64,000 bases of DNA from Onchidella celtica. Its lineage: Eukaryota > Mollusca > Gastropoda > Systellommatophora > Onchidiidae. Of this stretch, positions 57,608-64,000 are shown one piece after another. The notes beneath the pieces are model-generated. The model was not told the DNA's origin, made no database searches, and saw nothing but the letters and a program-made list of their open reading frames with translations. Positions within the stretch are counted from its first letter, which is position 1, and each line of letters starts with the position of its first letter. The stretch lies in NCBI GenBank assembly GCA_963931925.1, contig OZ007569.1, forward strand, positions 66,355,980-66,419,979, given 5' to 3'. The position numbers were made by a program, and so were the translations under genes.

Positions 57608-58068
57608 ATGGCGAGTGAGGGAGACAGTGATCTGGAGAACGCTGTGTCCATCATGAAGTTGTTAACCTCTTCTCAAAGCAGAACGAATTTGTATCAACGA
57701 CGGCAGCATTTAAACCACCACCACCAGCAGCATCATCACCATCATCAACTGTATATACCCCAGCATCAGCAGCGCCAACAAGTTGAACCCCAATCACCGC
57801 AGTTGCATCTACACCATCCACCACGCCATTCCGCCACGACGTTCAGTCGGCGAAGTTTGGCCTGTGCTCTGAATCCTGGGAACAATAGTGGTAAAACTAC
57901 CAGCGTTAGTGGTCATGGGAACCCCAGCAACGGCAGTAGGAATACCACCAACAGCCACATTACAAACAGTACAAACGATAGTGGTTGCTGCTACCGAGGT
58001 GGAACACGGCAAGAACATAGGCTAGTAGGAAGAGACCAAACACATTCACCTGACCACTTGTATAGACA
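57608..58068 (+). CDS. Exon of a Q/H/N-rich, putative regulatory protein
   Basis: An ATG in a good context (G at -3 and +4) opens 153 codons and two bases, ending at a donor ACA|GTGAGT. The N-terminus is acidic (residues 1-11) and is followed by SIMKLLTSSQ (14-23), which resembles the SILASLFSSQ motif of the exon at 12210. A His/Gln-rich block covers about residues 37-80, and a Ser/Asn/Thr/Gly-rich block about 95-130. No folded domain is present. Unspliced, the frame stops one codon after the donor. The exon leaves its donor with two bases of a split codon, exactly as the exon ending at 14095 does, so both could join the same next exon. It may be an alternative first exon of that gene or the first exon of another regulatory gene; the next exon is not found in the window. 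Confidence 0.7.
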
Positions 58069-58110
58069 GTGAGTAGAACAGATCAGGCAAAAGTCCTTGC
58101 CTGGGTCCAT

Positions 58111-58320
<210 letters not shown>

Positions 58321-59295
58321 TCTGCCCATGGCTTTCGTCGTCTTCCTCCTTTTTAATTAGTTTCTCGGCCCTCCAAGTAGCTGTAATCAAACTAGTGATG
58401 TTTTTTTCTCACTCTCTGTTTGTGTCAGTGTCTCTAACTTTACCATCTCTTGAGTCACGTTGACCAAATTTCTTCCATGTTAACAGTAAAAGGATGAATT
58501 TGACTAGATTGTCATACACATTTGTTCCGTAACCGCGGCAGAGCTCAGTTTTGCAGCGACTCAGACCTAGCAAAGCGGTGGTGACTTCCGGCTTGAGAAC
58601 TATGATTATTGTCTGCGGGGGTGTCTAGGTCAGCATGTCCATGGTTAGAGAGACATTCTGGTTCAGCTGTCTGAATCATTTACCCAACTAAGAGCAGCCA
58701 CTCAGTGTCTCTTTCGTGTTGATTGTTGTTGTTGTTGTTGTTTTTATTTATTATAACCAAAATTGCTAATATCCTGGCTTGGTGTACTTTATGAAGTACA
58801 TGCTGTTCACTGTGGTTATTATACATTACAATATGTACCGGTCGGTTAATGCACTCGTATTCTGTTGCACACGTTTCGTCCCCCCCACTATGACAAGTTT
58901 GAGAGATTTGGGACATGCTTCCATCCCCAGATGTCCATTTATACTTTCTCTATCACCGTCATAGAGAGAGAGAGAGAGAGAAAGAGACAGAGAGGGAGAG
59001 AGAGAGAGAGGTGGCAATCATCTCACACAATAGATCTTTTCATTTTGGACACACCTGTCTCCTAAAGTTTGTTCGTTCGTACGTTGCCTTTCATTGTGAC
59101 TCGCTCACTCTCATTTTGTCAGTTGCCTGTTCAAAATTTGAACATAGCTCCTACCTTAGAGCCTTCGTTCATATACTTTTTCTGTCCCTCTCTCACTCTG
59201 TGTTGTTAGCTATCTCCTCCATTTTGGACAAATCTCCCACCGCAGACTACAGAACCTTCGTTCATACTTTCTTTTCTCTCTCTCTCTCTCTCTCT

Positions 59296-59377
<82 letters not shown>

Positions 59378-60977
59378 CCTCTCTCTCACACACTCTCTCT
59401 GTCTCTCTCTCTCTCTCATTTTGTCATCTATTTCTTTTTTTTCTTTCAATATCCACAAGTCATTTTCCACTGTAGTGTAGACAAGCTTCTCATGCAGGAC
59501 ACTTTTATCGATAAGCGTGTTTCTCACCACATCGTCGGTCTGTCTGTCTGCATAACTGCCTGTCTGTCTTCCAGTTTGTCTGACTTTTTGTCTCCCTATT
59601 GCTTCTTGCCTGGTCCTACTCGTTGCTATGATACACATCATGCGTTCTTCCGCACACTGAGTTTTTCATTTGTATATGATAATATATTTCCTCCATCCCC
59701 TGCCATTTCTCTTGTAACAACCGTGCGCGTTTCTCTTCTTTCGTTCATTCTCATCTGTCAACAAGTGAAAACAGCAAAACCTTTCCCTATTTTGAGCTGT
59801 TTCTGTTTTGATGCTTTGTTGTCCGTGATGTGTCATAGATGCTGTGTTAAATAGTTACGTTTTCTTTCTTTCTCTCTATCTCTTTTTTACTCTCTTTCTC
59901 TCTCTCTCTCTTTTGTCTTTTTCTCGGTCTTTCTGTCTCTCTTTTCTTTGTTTGTCTCTTTCTCTATCTTCCCCCCCCCCCCCACTCTGTCTTTTCCTTG
60001 CTGTCTTTCTCTCACTCTTTTCTCTTTCTCTTTCTCTCACTGTCTCTCTTCCTCTCTGTCTGTCCTGGTGAGCACTAAAATAAGTGTCCTCAATTGTCAT
60101 ATCCACAAGGCCTATCAGTCTGTCTGTCTGTTAACCATCCTGTCTCTCTAATACAGAATCATTGTTATTAGTGTCGTGGCATCGGTGTGACTTCCATACG
60201 TAATTGCGTATTTGATGAGTGAAAATGCAACAGTAGCAAACTTTTATTATTGGCTAGTTATGTATTGTAGCATCAGATTTCAATACCAAGGAGCGTTATT
60301 CAATTCTGAAATTGGCGTAAGCAATATAAGGTACTTTTTTTAAGTGCACAGTATGAGAATATGCGGGTGTACATACTGTTTGTACCATACACCGTCATCG
60401 TCCGTATTCATCTTTTTTTTTTTTTTGGCTATATATTATTGCCACTATCCGTACATTGTTAGCCCACGACTCATTTTCACCACAGCACAGTCCTTGATCC
60501 TGGCCATTGGTAATTAGTGTTTAAGTTAGTGCGCTTCACCTGGCCCCCAGTCCAGGTGTTCTGCTCTCAGTTCCTTGCGAAAACAGAACATAGTAATGAA
60601 CCGTGTCAGTTTGCTGATCAGAGAGGGATTCACTACAGTAATAATGGAACTTTCTCATGCAGTTGACCACCTAGAAGGTTGCAGTATCTCTGATTTACTC
60701 TCTAGCGTACCTTGTAATGTACATGTTCTCCTGATATACGCTCGCAAATGTTTAATGCACGCGTTCACATGCAGTCAATGAGTGATGGTTTGCGATAGAA
60801 CTATAAGCACAAAATTGCTCAGCTGGCAATGGTAATCATAAAAGAAAAAAATGATGCAACGGTGTAAACCAATCAATCTGACAGTTAATCAGTCAACCAA
60901 TCAGAACTGATCGATCGCTCAACAACTCAAAATTAGTCCGTCACATCAATCTCTCAATCAGTAAATCTATCTGTGTG

Positions 60978-60978
<1 letters not shown>
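58321..60978. other. Non-coding stretch dominated by CT and GA repeats
   Basis: GA run 58964-59010, long CT run 59276-59420 and impure CT 59866-60065. Two diverged, roughly 110-bp related segments (ATTTTGGACA to CCTTCGTTCATA) lie between 59040 and 59270. No exon was recognised. Confidence 0.55.
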
Positions 60979-61072
<94 letters not shown>

Positions 61073-61215
61073 TTATCTATCTATTTATCTATCTATCTAT
61101 CTGTCTATTTATCTGTCTGTATGTCTGTCTGTCTATCTGTCTATTTATCTGTCTGTCTGTCTGTATGTATGTAACTATGTATGCCTGTCAGTCTGTCTCT
61201 CTATCTATCTATCTA

Positions 61216-61248
<33 letters not shown>

Positions 61249-61275
61249 GTATTTATCTATCTATCTATCGTCTTT
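60979..61275. repeat. TATC microsatellite grading into CTGT
   Basis: (TATC)n to about 61110, then mixed TATT, CTGT and TATC units. It has the same composition as the tract at 58111. Two forward frames of about 146-149 codons are artefacts. Confidence 0.95.
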
Positions 61276-62176
61276 ATCTGTATGTTTGTCTTTGTAATCA
61301 ACCATCTATCATCCTGTTTGTTTGTTTTTCTGTCTATCTATCTGTGGGCCATTGTGCAGTGCCGCCTTTTTTGTCAGCTGGAACTGCATCCGTCTACTTT
61401 TCCAAGTCAGTGAATAAATCATAATTATCATCTCCTAATCAACGACAATTTATGCTGAAATAATCCCATTTTCCACCCAAAAAAATACTCTTAACTCCAG
61501 AGAAAGATTACATCACAATGCTTTCCCAGATGAAGCGTTTAGCGTGTGACCCCAGTTTCATTTGAAACACAGATCCGTTTTTATTTTGAAGGCGCTGTTT
61601 ATCCGCGTAATATGTCCGCTGGGCCATAACCAGCGTGTCGCCCTGGCTTCCAGAAGAAGTTCAGAGAGGGCCAGCACTGGCCGACTCAGAAAAAGAAAAA
61701 AAAAAGACTGGGGGGTGGGGGGGGGGGGGAGGTCTGTGGCGAATCCGCGTCTGTATTCCATGGATTCGCATGCTGAAAACCACTCTGAAGACGGCGTGTT
61801 TGATATAATATGCCAACGTTTGGACGTTAACTTTCCTCGTTCAGCCTGGATAGTGTTCATGCTGACAAATAGTTTCGGGTGGGAGCCTGTAGCTTTGTAT
61901 TGGGAAAACATTTTCATGATAAATTACCTTTTAATAATTTTTTTTTAAATAATCGCACTGAACCTAACATTACTCATTCCAGACTTCTGAGGGCGACGTT
62001 ATTTTTTTTTTCGAATAAATATATATACGTAAAAGCGATATCCATGAGGTGCAGTTCAGGTAGTTTGTTTTTTTGTTTTTTTTCACACTGCGGACCCCAG
62101 TATCACCTCTGAAGCTTTGGTGCACTTAGTTTTCGGTATCAATCCAAAGGATGGAAGCCCGCATAGGCCAGGTTTT
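61276..62176. other. Non-coding stretch, nothing recognised
   Basis: A poly-G run lies near 61712-61730. Plus- and minus-strand frames around 61560-61950 overlap and have no known motif. Confidence 0.4.
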
Positions 62177-62189
62177 CAGTTTTATCCTC

Positions 62190-62658
62190 GATTTGAGGTC
62201 TTTATTTTAGGAGGTTCGCTGCCCTTGGCATTTACACCTCACTCTACTTGTTTTATTATTTCTTGTTCTGGCGGGGGGGGGGGGGGGGGGAGATGATATG
62301 GATAAATTTTAATCTATTAATTTCAATTTTGCCCGGGCAGCGGCCTGTCGGCCTGCTCTTTACGATTTCCAACTGCCAAGGTATCTTTAACGTGCGCAGC
62401 GTGCACACGGGCCCTCCGAATTTTTTCGTCCTTATCCGAGAAGACTAGGTACTCGATCCTACCCCCCAATAGGACCAGGGACTTGAAAATATGAGAAAAA
62501 TCCAATTTCCAAGAACTACTCGATCCTACCCCCCAATAGGACCAGGGACTTGAAAATATGAGAAAAATCCACTTTCCAACATGCCTGCACTGCCCGGGTT
62601 TAGAACCCGGGACCCTTGGCATGAGAGGCGAGCACCTTGCCTCTAGACCACCTTGTCC
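62190..62658 (-). mobile_element. tRNA-derived SINE, full-length copy B
   Basis: Nearly identical to the element at 2070 over its whole length, including the tRNA-like head, the tandem internal unit, the poly-C tract and the AATAAAGACCTCAAATC tail. It differs by a handful of substitutions and by the length of the homopolymer. The flanking direct repeats CAGTTTTATCCTC at 62177-62189 and 62659-62671 are a different 13-bp target duplication, so this is an independent insertion and not a segmental duplication. Confidence 0.93.
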
Positions 62659-62671
62659 CAGTTTTATCCTC

Positions 62672-63730
62672 CCTCCCCTCTTTTTTTGTTAAAGATAGTC
62701 CATTTCGGCTCAAGGTTAATGTGTAAATCCTAATTAATCGTGGGTGGGAGGAGGAGGGGGTGGAGACGAGGTTCTTTCTCATATCTTAAAGTTTGTCTAT
62801 ATAATGAACATAATAATAATTATACATGTGCGTATAATATATAGAGAATAAAAAAGTATGAAATAATAATCACTTCCAGTGTCTGTGCAAGAAAAAAATA
62901 TTCTAATATATGCATTACGTTTCTCCGCTTTTGTCGTAGTTTTTGTTCCACCCTGTACACAAGTAAAGCAGTCGATAAATCGCATCATTTATTCATCCCA
63001 GCTCAGATTTTGTAAGATACGGTCTTAGCTTGTGTATTTATTTTCTGGCAGTTTATTACCCGGTGGATTCATATTATTATCATCATTTGATATTAAAACA
63101 GGGCTTATCTTACCGTAAAAGAACAAGGAGCGGCGACTCCTACATCTTTTAATTCAATTTTTTTCCCCGAGTGGCATCATCACCATTATTCCAGGCGCCC
63201 AGGCTAATGTAGCAAAGTCTATCGATTTCCAACTGCCTCGTGTGTGATTCAAGGCATGTTCTAAAGGCACACGAAAGGCTGCCCCCACCCCCACCTCTTA
63301 TCTGCCCATACAAGGAGCTCGGCAGATGGCAGTAACCAAATAATAATGGAAAAGAGAATGAGAGAAGAAGGGGGTAAAAACTCATGGAGATGACGCATCT
63401 TTAATGAAAGATTGGAGACGGTGACCTCATAAGCCTGCGGCCGGAGGAACGCAGTAGTCAACTCCCTATAGCGAAATCATGATTCCCCTGCTCTGGGCTT
63501 TGCATTATATTTGTACACAAACCTCGGCCTCGGAGTTGGGATGTATGATCGGAAAGCGTCCTGTGTCACAATTTATTGTTGCAGGTGTACCTAATTATAA
63601 TTCTAAATAGTATGCTATCGGTGTTGTATTTATTTATCCCCGGGGGTTATTTTTGGTTTGTGTCTTTGTCACTGTTTTAATTTGTTTTGGTTTTTTTTTT
63701 CTGTATGTTGTTTTTTCTTTACAATTAAAA

Positions 63731-63732
<2 letters not shown>
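62672..63732. other. Non-coding stretch, nothing recognised
   Basis: AT-rich with short ATT and ATC triplet runs. No exon, RNA gene or element was recognised. Confidence 0.45.
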
Positions 63733-63815
<83 letters not shown>

Positions 63816-63857
63816 CTCTCTCTCTCGCTCTCTGTCTGTCTGTGTGTCTGTCTCTCT
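63733..63857. repeat. CT microsatellite
   Basis: An interrupted (CT)n tract with a few CG and CTGT units. Frames on both strands across it are artefacts. Confidence 0.95.
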
Positions 63858-64000
63858 CAAAACAGAGCAATAATTTGCACCACAAATATATACTGGTTTA
63901 CCCAAAGCGCGTCTCTCCCCCTTTTTTTTCAGGGAGGTAGGGACAAGAAAGAAATTAATGTAAGAATTACAAAATAAAAAGAAGAACACAAGATCACGAG

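Overview
The window looks like nuclear DNA from an intron-rich, repeat-rich animal, most likely a mollusc and probably a gastropod. The pointers are widely spaced exons with GT..AG sites, hundreds of bases of CT/GA and TATC microsatellite, a RTE-type LINE, tRNA-derived SINEs with a central motif I associate with molluscan SINEs, and a THAP domain of invertebrate type. The taxon is an inference; no species marker is present. A 200-base run of N marks an assembly gap near the start.

Coding content is sparse. Two exons (11006-11194 and 12210-14095, + strand) join in phase and encode at least 652 residues of a mostly disordered protein. It has poly-Q and poly-N tracts, about seven short hydrophobic motifs of the form S-x-L-x-x-L-x, and a CtBP-like LLDLSLK segment. 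This suggests a transcription factor arm or a transcriptional co-regulator; I cannot name it. A second exon at 57608-58068 (+) opens with a well-placed ATG and is also Q/H/N-rich. It carries a similar short motif (SIMKLLTSSQ) and leaves its donor in the same codon phase (two bases of a split codon). The two could be alternative 5' parts of one gene, which would make most of the window one large intron. A THAP zinc-finger segment at 38951 (+) lies below a CRE, an ETS site and a YY1 site but changes reading frame, so it is either a decayed gene or an assembly error.

The rest is mobile and repetitive DNA. The best-resolved items are: (i) a 1.3-kb foldback-like DNA element (30980-32304) with an exact 8-bp target duplication and inverted arms built from the same 42-bp tandem repeat; (ii) two nearly identical tRNA-derived SINEs about 60 kb apart, each with its own target duplication and a shared internal duplication, plus an older headless relative; (iii) a 5'-truncated RTE-like LINE (16.8-18.2 kb, - strand) with an open reverse-transcriptase frame and a triplet-repeat tail; (iv) at least two small hAT-type elements with 8-bp duplications; (v) three other short inverted-repeat elements, one family present twice; (vi) a 17-copy, 53-bp minisatellite that appears to have grown inside a dispersed repeat with three other copies in the window; (vii) a class II tRNA-like SINE at 40 kb. 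Several further degenerate minisatellites occur, one starting exactly at a splice donor.

No rRNA gene, intact tRNA gene, CRISPR array, LTR element or other virus-like element was recognised. Most long open frames lie in CT, TATC or 53-bp repeats and are not genes.
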